This document shows, piece after piece, positions 39,778-48,003 of a stretch of DNA of 64,000 nt. The notes under the pieces were generated by a model. The model saw only the letters and a program-made list of their open reading frames with translations, did not search any database and was not told the DNA's origin. The stretch covers positions 33,203 through 97,202 of the forward strand of contig JAPOVT010000057.1 of the NCBI GenBank assembly GCA_026708015.1, read 5' to 3'. How positions within the stretch are numbered: the stretch's first letter is position 1; every line of letters begins with the position of its first letter. The position numbers and the translations under genes were made by a program. This DNA is from a bacterium. Lineage in GTDB: Bacteria; Actinomycetota; Acidimicrobiia; Acidimicrobiales; Bin134.

Positions 39778-40601
39778 GTTCTGCTCTGGCGGCCTCGACC
39801 CCATCGTCAACCCTGGCGTTGCCCGCGCTGTCGTGTCGGGATGTCCGAGTTTCCTTCCGCGACCACGAGGTGGTGTGCGGCGTCGATCTGGAGTTGGACC
39901 CGGGGGAATGGCTGGGAATCATCGGCCCCAACGGGGCGGGCAAATCCACCCTGTTGCGATCGATTGTGGGGCTGGCCGACTACTCCGGGACAATCGATCT
40001 GGGCGGCGGTCATGCACCGGGGGCAGCAGATGTGGCCTTGGTGCCGCAGTTCCCCGTGATGCCCAAGGGAATGACTGTGGCCGAGTACGTGTTGTTGGGG
40101 CGGACCGCGCACCTGGGCTGGTTGGCCCGTGAATCGCGGCGGGATCGGCAGATTGTGTCGTCAGTGCTGCACAGGCTGGAGCTTTCGGCCTTTGCCGAAC
40201 GCTTTGTGTCCACCCTCTCGGGCGGCGAGGCTCAGCAGGTGGTGGTGGCCAGGGCATTGGCCCAGCAGTGCCCGGTACTGCTGCTGGACGAGCCCACTAG
40301 CGCCCTCGATCTGGGCCATCAAGTGTCGGTGCTTGAGTTGGTAGACGATCTGCGCCGCACCGAGGGACTCAGCGTGCTGGCCGCCATGCATGACTTGAGT
40401 GCGGCGGCCCGGTTCGCCGACCGCCTCATTCTCATCGATCACGGTCGGATTGTGGCCCAAGGCAGCCCAGCCGACGTGTTGAGGCCTGATCTGCTATCGG
40501 CGGTGTACAGCACACCGCTTACTGTTCAAACAATCAACGGCGAGCTGGTGGTGTTGCCCGCATCTCGACGTCGCGCTCAACCTCTAGAGGAGACATCATG
40601 A
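39774..40601 (+). CDS. btuD: ABC ATPase for corrinoid uptake (BtuD/FecE-type)
   Basis: A 275-residue ATPase with Walker A G-P-N-G-A-G-K-S-T, signature L-S-G-G-E-A-Q, Walker B V-L-L-L-D-E-P-T and switch His in M-H-D-L. ATG 39774 overlaps the permease stop (ATGA); frame sequence further upstream is a shadow of the permease gene. Overlaps cobO by four bases. Confidence 0.93.
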   Translation: MSSALAASTPSSTLALPALSCRDVRVSFRDHEVVCGVDLELDPGEWLGIIGPNGAGKSTLLRSIVGLADYSGTIDLGGGHAPGAADVALVPQFPVMPKGMTVAEYVLLGRTAHLGWLARESRRDRQIVSSVLHRLELSAFAERFVSTLSGGEAQQVVVARALAQQCPVLLLDEPTSALDLGHQVSVLELVDDLRRTEGLSVLAAMHDLSAAARFADRLILIDHGRIVAQGSPADVLRPDLLSAVYSTPLTVQTINGELVVLPASRRRAQPLEETS

Positions 40602-41173
40602 GCACTGAATCCGCCCCTCGAGAAGAGCGCCCCTACGACACTTCGGAACTGAGGTCGGCACCCTCGCTGGTGATGGTCAACACCGGTCACGGCAAGGGCA
40701 AGTCAACCGCGGCTTTCGGCACCGTGCTTCGAGCCGTCGCCCGAGGATGGCCCACCGCGGTGGTGCAGTTCCTCAAGAGCGGCAATTGGAACACCGGTGA
40801 GGAGAAAGTGTGCCGTGAGCTCGGCGTGCAGTGGTTCTCGGCCGGCGATGGGTTCACCTGGGAATCCGACGATCTCGACGAGACCAAGGCCAAGGCAGTG
40901 GCCGCCTGGGAGTTTTCCGCTCAGCTCATAGCAGGGGGCGAGTACCGGCTGGTGGTTTTGGACGAGATCAGCTACGCCATGACTTGGGATTGGATTGACG
41001 CCGCCGACGTGGCTTCGGCGCTTGTGTCTCGGCCCGAGTCGGTGAGTGTGATCCTGACTGGTCGAGATATGGCTGACGAGGTGGTTGAGGTGGCCGACAC
41101 CGTGACCGAGATGGTGAAGGTCAAGCACGCCTTTGATCGCCAGATCCGAGCCAAAAAGGGCCTCGATTATTGA
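40598..41173 (+). CDS. cobO: Cob(I)alamin adenosyltransferase, CobO/BtuR type
   Basis: A 191-residue enzyme that adds the 5'-deoxyadenosyl group to cob(I)yrinic diamide, cobinamide or cobalamin. The P-loop G-H-G-K-G-K-S-T, the downstream V-V-L-D-E-I-S-Y-A and I-L-T-G-R motifs are diagnostic. Translationally coupled to the ATPase gene. Confidence 0.95.
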   Translation: MSTESAPREERPYDTSELRSAPSLVMVNTGHGKGKSTAAFGTVLRAVARGWPTAVVQFLKSGNWNTGEEKVCRELGVQWFSAGDGFTWESDDLDETKAKAVAAWEFSAQLIAGGEYRLVVLDEISYAMTWDWIDAADVASALVSRPESVSVILTGRDMADEVVEVADTVTEMVKVKHAFDRQIRAKKGLDY

Positions 41174-41222
41174 GCATAACGGCTGGTGACTGCGGGCCTG
41201 GGTCGATTGCGGGCGGCTCTTC

Positions 41223-41735
41223 ATGATCGTGTTGGTGCTAGGCGGGACCCGCTCGGGCAAGTCGGGCGTGGCGGAGTCGATTGCCGAATCCTTGGGGTCT
41301 GCCGTCACCTATGTGGCCACTGCTGCGGTGAACCCGGATGATGCGGACCACGCCGCCCGGGTCGCCGCGCATCAGGCTCGTCGCCCAACACATTGGAGCA
41401 CCGTGGAATGCGAAGAACCCGAAGATCTTCCCCGCTTTCTGGGGGATATCGACGGCGTGGTTCTGGTCGACTCTCTGGGCACTTGGGTGGCCCGTCACCC
41501 CGACCTGGCGGTAGAGGCCGACGGGCTCCTCGACGCGTTGGCCCGGCGGACTGGTCCTGTGATCATCGTTTCCGAAGAGGTTGGGCTTTCGGTCCACGCT
41601 CCCACCGAGTTGGGCCGTCGCTTTACCGATGAGCTGGGGATGCTGAACCAGCAGGTTGCTGCTGTGGCTGATCGAGTCTTGCTGGTGGTGGCCGGGCGGA
41701 TTCTTGAGTTGCCCGCTTCCGACGGGGCGGCTTGA
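41223..41735 (+). CDS. cobU: Adenosylcobinamide kinase / adenosylcobinamide-phosphate guanylyltransferase
   Basis: A 170-residue bifunctional enzyme. P-loop G-G-T-R-S-G-K-S, and R-R-P-T-H-W-S-T-V-E containing the histidine that carries GMP. It phosphorylates cobinamide and forms adenosylcobinamide-GDP, the substrate of CobS encoded next. Confidence 0.95.
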   Translation: MIVLVLGGTRSGKSGVAESIAESLGSAVTYVATAAVNPDDADHAARVAAHQARRPTHWSTVECEEPEDLPRFLGDIDGVVLVDSLGTWVARHPDLAVEADGLLDALARRTGPVIIVSEEVGLSVHAPTELGRRFTDELGMLNQQVAAVADRVLLVVAGRILELPASDGAA

Positions 41736-41740
41736 GGGCA

Positions 41741-42454
41741 ATGAAGCGGCCCGCGGTGATGGGCGCGGTGGCGTTCTTGACCGTGGCTGGCCGCGGCCAG
41801 GTCCCCCAAGTCCGAGCCTTGTGGTGGTTCCCGCTGGTCGGTGCCGGGCTTGGTGGGGTGCTGGCGGCCGTCCACTGGGGAGCGGGTGAGCTGTGGCCTC
41901 TGCTGGTAGTCGGGATCCTGGTAGTGGCCGCCGACTTGGTGCTCACCGGCGGACTGCACCTCGACGGTCTGGCTGACAGCGCCGACGGCCTCCTGCCCCA
42001 CATGGAAAGGGATCGGCGGCTGGCGGTGATGGCCCGACCCGATGTGGGAGCGTTCGCCATTGCCGCGGTTGTGGTTGTGGTGGCGGCCCGGTGGGCGGCG
42101 TTATCGATTGACGGCATCGAGTCGTTAGCGTTGATTCCGATCTGGGCTGGCAGCCGTGCCGTGGTCGCCATGATCCCGGCCATCGTCCCCTACGCCCGGC
42201 CCGGTGGGCTAGCTGCTCCGTTTCTCGATGGGGCACGGTTGTGGCTGGCGTTGTGGTTGGCACCCGCAGTGGCCGCGCTGGTGCTGATCGAAGGGGTGTC
42301 GGGTGCGGTAGCGGCCGGAGTCATGGTGGTGGCATCCGGTGGTGTGGTGGCATTGGCGTGGCGTCGGCTGGGCGGATTCACCGGTGATGCGCTGGGCGCG
42401 GCGATCATGGTGGCAGAAACCGCCGCCCTACTCACCCTGGTGGCCAATCCATGA
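41741..42454 (+). CDS. cobS: Adenosylcobinamide-GDP ribazoletransferase
   Basis: A 237-residue membrane enzyme joining alpha-ribazole to adenosylcobinamide-GDP. The signature G-G-L-H-L-D-G-L-A-D-S-A-D-G-L is intact, and several hydrophobic helices follow. ATG 41741 is taken; a TTG at 41732 overlapping the cobU stop is the alternative. Overlaps cbiB by four bases. Confidence 0.93.
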   Translation: MKRPAVMGAVAFLTVAGRGQVPQVRALWWFPLVGAGLGGVLAAVHWGAGELWPLLVVGILVVAADLVLTGGLHLDGLADSADGLLPHMERDRRLAVMARPDVGAFAIAAVVVVVAARWAALSIDGIESLALIPIWAGSRAVVAMIPAIVPYARPGGLAAPFLDGARLWLALWLAPAVAALVLIEGVSGAVAAGVMVVASGGVVALAWRRLGGFTGDALGAAIMVAETAALLTLVANP

Positions 42455-43368
42455 GCCGGCTGAGTCAGACTTGTCTGGGTGCGGCCGCTGGCCTGGTGAT
42501 CGATCGAATGGTGGGCGAGCCGCCCGCCGACACCCATCCGGTAGCCGAGTTTGGGAAGGCTATGAAACGCGTTGAGCAGGCACTCTGGGCCGACCGACGT
42601 TTGGCAGGAGTGACCTATGCCGCGGTGGGTGTGGCCATCGGCGTCGCCGGAGGCCGGCTGGTGAAGTCCACCGCAACAGCGGTGGCGGTTGCTACCGCAG
42701 GTCGGGAGCTGCGCCGGGTAGCGATGCGCGTTGGAAAGACGGTGGCCAGTGGTGATCTTCCCGCGGCCCGCGCCGAACTGCCCACCCTGGTGGGGCGCGA
42801 TCCCGCGGAACTTGATGGTTCCGGCATTGCCGCCGCGGTCATTGAGTCGGTGGCGGAGAACAGCGTGGACGCGGTGATCGCTCCCGCGTTCTGGGGGGCT
42901 GTGGCCGGTGCCCCCGGTGCCGCGGTCTATCGGGCGATCAACACCATGGACGCCATGGTCGGTCGGCGCAATGAGCGGTACTCAAACTTCGGCTGGGCCG
43001 CCGCCCGCCTTGACGATGCCGCCAACTACATCCCGGCTCGAATCTTCGCGGCGCTGGTTACCGTGCTGCATCAGGAACGGGCGGGCCAGATTGTCGATGC
43101 AGTGCGCCGAGACGCCCCTGCCCACCCGTCGCCCAACGCCGGTGTTGCCGAGGCCGCCATGGCTGCCGCGCTGGATCGAAAACTCGGTGGACCCCTCAGC
43201 TACGAGGGTGTGGCTGAAGAGCGCCCGTTTCTGGGCGGCGGTTCCCGCCCAGAGCCCGATGACATTGATGCCGCCGTCCGCTTGGCCGACCGGGTAGAGA
43301 TTGCCGCAGTTGGACTGTTGGTGCTTACCGGGCTTGTCGACTGGCTCTTGGACCAAGGCAGTGGCTGA
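42451..43368 (+). CDS. cbiB: Adenosylcobinamide-phosphate synthase
   Basis: A 305-residue membrane protein that attaches aminopropanol (phosphate) to cobyric acid. V-I-D-R-M-V-G-E-P-P-A-D-T-H-P-V near the N-terminus and V-A-E-N-S-V-D-A-V-I-A-P, N-T-M-D-A-M-V-G-R-R and N-Y-I-P-A-R are family blocks. Overlaps cobT by eight bases if cobT starts at 43361. Confidence 0.94.
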   Translation: MSRLSQTCLGAAAGLVIDRMVGEPPADTHPVAEFGKAMKRVEQALWADRRLAGVTYAAVGVAIGVAGGRLVKSTATAVAVATAGRELRRVAMRVGKTVASGDLPAARAELPTLVGRDPAELDGSGIAAAVIESVAENSVDAVIAPAFWGAVAGAPGAAVYRAINTMDAMVGRRNERYSNFGWAAARLDDAANYIPARIFAALVTVLHQERAGQIVDAVRRDAPAHPSPNAGVAEAAMAAALDRKLGGPLSYEGVAEERPFLGGGSRPEPDDIDAAVRLADRVEIAAVGLLVLTGLVDWLLDQGSG

Positions 43369-44410
43369 CGTGGACTCGCACTCGTTTCCTTCGGTTCCCC
43401 TGCTGGACGTCCAGGCCATGGAAGACGCGAGGGCCCGGTGGGCCACTCGGGCCATGCCTCCGGGGGCGCTGGGGCGCCTGCAAGAGGTGGCCGTCCACTT
43501 GGCTGGGATTGCCGGGGTTTGCCCGCCGCCCGCGCCATGCAGGCCGGTCGTGGTTGTGTTCGCTGGTGATCACGGTGTGGTGGCCGACGGGGCCAGCGCG
43601 TGGCCGTCGGAGATCACCGCGGCCATGGTGGCCACGGTGGCCGACGGCGGAGCCGCCATTTCGGTGTTTGCCGAGGCAGTGGGTGCAGATGTGGTGGTCG
43701 TTGATGTCGGGGTGAAGACCACATTCGGCCCCCTACCCGGTGTGAGAACCGAGCGGGTGGCCGACGGCACCGCCAGCATCGCCTCGGGGGCGGCCATGAC
43801 TTCGAATCAAGCTGAGGCTGCCGTCGCTATCGGCATGCGGATCGCCTCGGAGCAGATAGAAGCGGGCACCGACTGCCTCATCGGCGGCGACTTGGGCATC
43901 GGCAACACCACGGCGGCGGCCGCGCTAATCGGGGCATTCACCGGCCGATCAGCCGAGGAAGTCACCGGTGTCGGCGCCGGAGTTCCCGCCGGGGGGCTCG
44001 ACTACAAGCGTCGGTTGGTGGCCATTGCCATGGAGAGAGCCGAAGCCTGCACTGAACCCCTCGAGGTGCTGGCCACGGTGGGGGGATTGGAGATTGCGGC
44101 CCTCGCCGGGCTGTTCATCGCCGCCGCCGAGCACCGGGTTCCCTTCATCGTGGACGGGGTGATCGCCGGGGCCGCCCTGTGCGCCGCCGATGCTCTGGCC
44201 CCTGGTACCGCAGCCCGTGCCATCGCCGGCCATCGCTCCAGCGAGCCGGCCGCGTCCGTCGTCCTCGACCACCTGGGCCTGGATGCCCTGCTGGACCTCA
44301 ACCTGCGGTTAGGCGAGGGAACCGGCGCCTGTCTGGCCTTTCCCCTGGTCCAAGCGGCAGCTCTGGCGCTGGCCGACATGGCGGACTTGCCCGAACCCGG
44401 TCAGGCGTAA
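43361..44410 (+). CDS. cobT: Nicotinate-nucleotide-dimethylbenzimidazole phosphoribosyltransferase
   Basis: A 349-residue enzyme making alpha-ribazole phosphate from DMB and NaMN. F-A-G-D-H-G-V, G-D-L-G-I-G-N-T-T and the catalytic glutamate in R-L-G-E-G-T-G-A are present. The start is GTG, either 43361 (AAGG just upstream) or 43370. It closes the B12 operon. A gene for corrin ring synthesis is absent from the window, so this operon alone supports salvage and nucleotide-loop assembly. Confidence 0.94.
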   Translation: MADVDSHSFPSVPLLDVQAMEDARARWATRAMPPGALGRLQEVAVHLAGIAGVCPPPAPCRPVVVVFAGDHGVVADGASAWPSEITAAMVATVADGGAAISVFAEAVGADVVVVDVGVKTTFGPLPGVRTERVADGTASIASGAAMTSNQAEAAVAIGMRIASEQIEAGTDCLIGGDLGIGNTTAAAALIGAFTGRSAEEVTGVGAGVPAGGLDYKRRLVAIAMERAEACTEPLEVLATVGGLEIAALAGLFIAAAEHRVPFIVDGVIAGAALCAADALAPGTAARAIAGHRSSEPAASVVLDHLGLDALLDLNLRLGEGTGACLAFPLVQAAALALADMADLPEPGQA

Positions 44411-44517
44411 CTCGAAATCAGTTTACGGCGCGCCGAAGCGACCGACTTTCTTGTTGCATTTGCTCTGGACATCCCTAGTACTAGGCCATAGAGTGACTGT
44501 GTAGTATTCGCACTGAC

Positions 44518-44534
44518 TGTGCAAATAACGCACA
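44518..44534. promoter_or_regulatory. Palindromic operator 1, upstream of the sugar-importer operon
   Basis: TGTGC-AAATAAC-GCACA, an inverted repeat directly before the ribosome binding site (GGAGGG at 44537-44542). Its reverse complement matches the site at 53822-53838 at 13 of 17 positions. The IclR regulator at 50096-50863 is the obvious candidate to bind both. A TAGTAT at 44502-44507 may be the -10 element, which would put the operator at the start of the transcript. Confidence 0.6.
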
Positions 44535-44548
44535 ACGGAGGGATTTTG

Positions 44549-45964
44549 ATGTCTAGCAGTAACAGCAACCGTCAACCGTCTTCAGGGCGCCTTTGGCGCG
44601 TGATCGCGGTTATTTTGGCGTGCGCGCTCGTCGCCGCCGCATGTGGAAACGACGACGATCCAGGTGGCGCGTCCGTTCCGGCCGCACCGGAGGTTGGCGA
44701 CAGCTCGTCTGAGCCGGTTGGCGATTCTGATGGAATGGCAGAAGACAGCTCGACACCCGCTCCGACGGCTGAGCCGGAACCAGAGCTGTCTGGAACGATC
44801 GGCTTTATCAAGGGACCGCATTCGGCGATGGAGGTGGAGTTCAACGACCAGATCATCGCCGACTTCAATGCCCAGGTAGCGCCCGACGTCGAAGTGGAGT
44901 TCTCAACCTATGACTGGCCCGTCCATGTGGCTGAGCTGACGACGCTGTTTGCGAGCGGCTCGCCGCCCGACGTGCAGTATCTGGTCGATCTCATCTATCC
45001 GGCGTTCGCTGAACAGGGTGTTTTGCACGACATGACAGACTTGGTGAACGATCCCGACTGGGCCGAGGAGCGGGCCAAAATCAGTCAGTTCGCGTGGGAT
45101 CTCGCCGAACAGCAAGGCGGTACGTGGGGAGTGCCCACCCTCGGCGCGGTCTACAACATCTTCATAAATGAGACGCTTCTTGAAGAGGCGGGTTTGCTCG
45201 ACAGTTGGGACGACTCCTATGAGTCGATGCTCGCTGCTGCCGAAGCGCTCACAACCGATGAGGTCTTCGGCTTCGGGGCGCGCACTTCCGCGGCTGACTT
45301 TGCCTGGTGGGATTGGTACCCCTACATCCACAATGCGGGCGGTGACGTGTTGTCCGACGATTGGACTGAGTGCGGCTTGGTCGGCCAGGACGTCGTCGAC
45401 GCTATGCAGTTCCTGATCGACATCCACACCGCGGGCGTCACGCCGGCAATCGGTTCAGTAGACAACCAGGGCCTGTTCGACCTGTTCGCCGCAGGGCGCA
45501 TCGCGATCCTCCACCACGAAACGCCGAACATCGTAGCGCTGAACGAGAACCCGCCGGACTTCGAGTGGACGGTGGCCGCGGCACCCCCCGGCCCGCAAGG
45601 CCATACGGTGATGGGCAACTTCGGGATCTTGAGCATCGCGGAGGCGAGCGACAACAAAGAAGCGGCTTGGGAGTTCATCAAGCATTGGGCATCTGCGCCG
45701 CAGGTTGGACGATTCGCGGAGCAGGTGAGTTTGCAAGTTGTCCGCACTGACATCATCGACGATCTTTTCGCCGACAATCCGGCGATGCAGAAGGTGCAAT
45801 CCGAGTTGGTGCCCCGAGTCCAAGGGCTCCAGCCTCACCCTCAGATCCTCGAAGCGCTCCAGGCCGCCTGGCCGGTGGTTGAAGACGCCTTCCGCGGGAA
45901 CCGGACCGGCGAGGAAGCCATCGCCGGGATGTGTGAGGCAATCGACGGCGTTCTCGCCGGATAG
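44549..45964 (+). CDS. Carbohydrate-type ABC transporter binding lipoprotein (family 1)
   Basis: A 471-residue lipoprotein with lipobox V-A-A-A-C (Cys32), a Ser/Glu/Pro-rich linker, then an SBP_bac_1-like domain (L-F-A-S-G-S-P-P-D-V-Q and a tryptophan-rich ligand region W-W-D-W-Y-P-Y-I-H-N-A-G-G). ATG 44549 follows GGAGGG; an in-frame GTG at 44519 lies inside the operator. It is the first gene of an importer operon with two permeases, an ATPase and a lactonase. Confidence 0.92.
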   Translation: MSSSNSNRQPSSGRLWRVIAVILACALVAAACGNDDDPGGASVPAAPEVGDSSSEPVGDSDGMAEDSSTPAPTAEPEPELSGTIGFIKGPHSAMEVEFNDQIIADFNAQVAPDVEVEFSTYDWPVHVAELTTLFASGSPPDVQYLVDLIYPAFAEQGVLHDMTDLVNDPDWAEERAKISQFAWDLAEQQGGTWGVPTLGAVYNIFINETLLEEAGLLDSWDDSYESMLAAAEALTTDEVFGFGARTSAADFAWWDWYPYIHNAGGDVLSDDWTECGLVGQDVVDAMQFLIDIHTAGVTPAIGSVDNQGLFDLFAAGRIAILHHETPNIVALNENPPDFEWTVAAAPPGPQGHTVMGNFGILSIAEASDNKEAAWEFIKHWASAPQVGRFAEQVSLQVVRTDIIDDLFADNPAMQKVQSELVPRVQGLQPHPQILEALQAAWPVVEDAFRGNRTGEEAIAGMCEAIDGVLAG

Positions 45965-46062
45965 CGGAAAGGCGGAAGCCGTGTTCGCCACGGACCGCTG
46001 CGGCCCCGAGGATTTCCCCTCCCCTCGGAGAGCGCCGTAGCGGCCGTGGGCGAACGCTTCAA

Positions 46063-46107
46063 GAGTTCTGGTGCCCCATGAAGATGGGATTCGGGGCACC
46101 AGAACTC
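46063..46107 (+). terminator. Intercistronic stem-loop between binding protein and permease
   Basis: A perfect 15-bp inverted repeat GAGTTCTGGTGCCCC / GGGGCACCAGAACTC with a 15-base loop, followed by GCTGTTTTC. The T-run is weak, so this is better read as a partial terminator or an mRNA-stabilising hairpin that raises binding-protein levels over the membrane components, as in other ABC operons. Confidence 0.7.
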
Positions 46108-46166
46108 GCTGTTTTCAAGGGCAATCGCCGGTATTGGCTAACTTCAAGGCGAGGGGGCAGGACGCA

Positions 46167-47105
46167 ATGACGCACATCGACGCAGGCCTCACCGGTGCGC
46201 AGATGACGCTGTCGCCGGAAGAACACCGCCGACTCGCCAAGCGCTACCGGCGACGCACCACACTCACCGCTTACGCCTTCTTGGGGCCGAACCTTGTGGC
46301 GTTTGTGGTGTTTCTCCTGATTCCGGTCGTATGGCTCCTCGTGTCCACGTTCAGGACCGGGGGCGTGCTTGGCCCTGCTGAGTTCGTCGGGCTCGACAAC
46401 TGGCGCGACACCTTTTCTGACCCGCTGGCCAGAACGAGTATCCGAAACACGGTGCTCTACAGCGCGATGGCGATTCCCGCCGTGTTCATCATCGCCATGA
46501 TCCTCGCGCTGGCGCTGCATGCCATACCCCGCGGCGGTGCGCCGATCCGCGTCGCCCTGTACCTCCCGACGCTTCAGCCCGCGGTCGTGGCTGCGTTCAT
46601 CTTCACCTTCGTGCTGCATCCCGACTTCGGGGTCATCAACTATGCCGTTCGGTGGCTCGGCGGCGACCCGGTCAACTTTCTGGGCGACACGACGCTCGCG
46701 CTTCCGACGATCGCCGGGATCGAGGTGTGGCGCGGGACCGGATTCTGGACGATGATGTTCCTCGCGGGCCTGACGGCTCTGCCGGGCGAGCTCTACCACG
46801 CGGCCGAGCTTGACGGGGCTGGCGCGATACGGCGATTCATCCGCCTGACGCTTCCCCTGCTGCGCCCGACGTTCTATTTCGCCGTGATATTCGCCACAAT
46901 CGTCAACCTCCAACTCTTCGACTCTGTTTTCGCGCTCACCGATGGAGGTCCGGTCAATAGCACGGTCTCGGTGTCGCTGTACATCTACCGGAGTCTGTTC
47001 CTGTTCGGCGACATCGGCTTCGGCGCGACGCTGTCCTTCCTGCTCGTCATCACTGTGCTGTTGCTGACGGGACTTCAGACCTACCTGTTGCGAGACCGCA
47101 AATGA
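46167..47105 (+). CDS. ABC sugar permease, MalF/UgpA type
   Basis: A 312-residue permease with six or so helices and the EAA loop (H-A-A-E-L-D-G-A-G-A-x-R-R-F-I-R-L-T-L-P-L-L). ATG 46167 has GAGGGGG upstream; an open frame further 5' would run through the intercistronic hairpin. Overlaps the next permease by four bases. Confidence 0.93.
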   Translation: MTHIDAGLTGAQMTLSPEEHRRLAKRYRRRTTLTAYAFLGPNLVAFVVFLLIPVVWLLVSTFRTGGVLGPAEFVGLDNWRDTFSDPLARTSIRNTVLYSAMAIPAVFIIAMILALALHAIPRGGAPIRVALYLPTLQPAVVAAFIFTFVLHPDFGVINYAVRWLGGDPVNFLGDTTLALPTIAGIEVWRGTGFWTMMFLAGLTALPGELYHAAELDGAGAIRRFIRLTLPLLRPTFYFAVIFATIVNLQLFDSVFALTDGGPVNSTVSVSLYIYRSLFLFGDIGFGATLSFLLVITVLLLTGLQTYLLRDRK

Positions 47106-47998
47106 CGGCGATGCGCACAACCGAGCACAAGACCCGCGGCGCTCAGACTTCCAGGGGCAGGGCTCGCTCAGGCCTTCCAAGGTCGCGGCCCGCGATCTCG
47201 CTGTCGTACGTGATCCTGTTCGTCGGCGTGGCCATCGCCCTGGTGCCCTTCTTGTACGTCGTGTCCACCTCGTTCAAGGAATCGACATCGCTGTTCAGCT
47301 ATCCGCCTGACTGGATCCCGTCACCGGTCTTTTGGGGCAACTTCCGGTCGCTTTTTGCCGACCATCCGTTTGCTCAGTGGACCTTCAACACCCTGTTCGT
47401 GTCGGGCGCGGTGACCGCTTTGAAGCTGTGGTTCGATTCCATGGCGGGCTATGCATTGGCCAAGATGGAGTTCGCCGGCCGGCGCGGCATCGCTCTCCTC
47501 CTCTTGCTGTCGGTTGCGATCCCCATCTCGGCGTTGATCATTCCGATGTTCTTCGTGGTGCGCTACCTCGGGCTGTTGAACACCTACTGGGCGCTGATAC
47601 TGCCGCCGCTGGCGAACCCGCTGGGGATCTTCATGGCCCGCAGCTTCATTGTCGGGATCCCCGACGATCTGGAGGCGTCAGCACGCCTCGACGGCGCTTC
47701 AGAGTTCACGATCTATCGCAAGATCGTCTTGCCTCTGGTCCGGCCCGGTTTGGTGGTGCTCGGCATGTTCACGTTCATGTTGCAGTACACCTCGTTCATC
47801 TGGCCCCTCATCGCTGTCCAGGACTCCGACCGGCAAGTGCTGGCCGTGGGCATCTCTGGACTTCAGAGCGCGTTCTTGCAGGACTGGGGTCTGCTCTCGG
47901 CGGGCATGCTGGCCGCCGCCATCCCTATCACGGTCGTGTTCTTGCTCGTGCAAAGGGCGTTCGTGTTCAACGACCTCTCCGGCGCACTCAAGGAATAG
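47102..47998 (+). CDS. ABC sugar permease, MalG/UgpE type
   Basis: A 298-residue permease with the EAA loop L-E-A-S-A-R-L-D-G-A-S-E-F-x-I-Y-R-K-I-V-L-P and about six helices. It pairs with the upstream permease. Confidence 0.93.
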   Translation: MTAMRTTEHKTRGAQTSRGRARSGLPRSRPAISLSYVILFVGVAIALVPFLYVVSTSFKESTSLFSYPPDWIPSPVFWGNFRSLFADHPFAQWTFNTLFVSGAVTALKLWFDSMAGYALAKMEFAGRRGIALLLLLSVAIPISALIIPMFFVVRYLGLLNTYWALILPPLANPLGIFMARSFIVGIPDDLEASARLDGASEFTIYRKIVLPLVRPGLVVLGMFTFMLQYTSFIWPLIAVQDSDRQVLAVGISGLQSAFLQDWGLLSAGMLAAAIPITVVFLLVQRAFVFNDLSGALKE

Positions 47999-48003
47999 GG
48001 GAA

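Noticed and set aside
46059..47180. Minus-strand open frame of 373 codons opposite the MalF-type permease
   Set aside because: Charged low-complexity shadow; the plus strand has the EAA loop and membrane helices.
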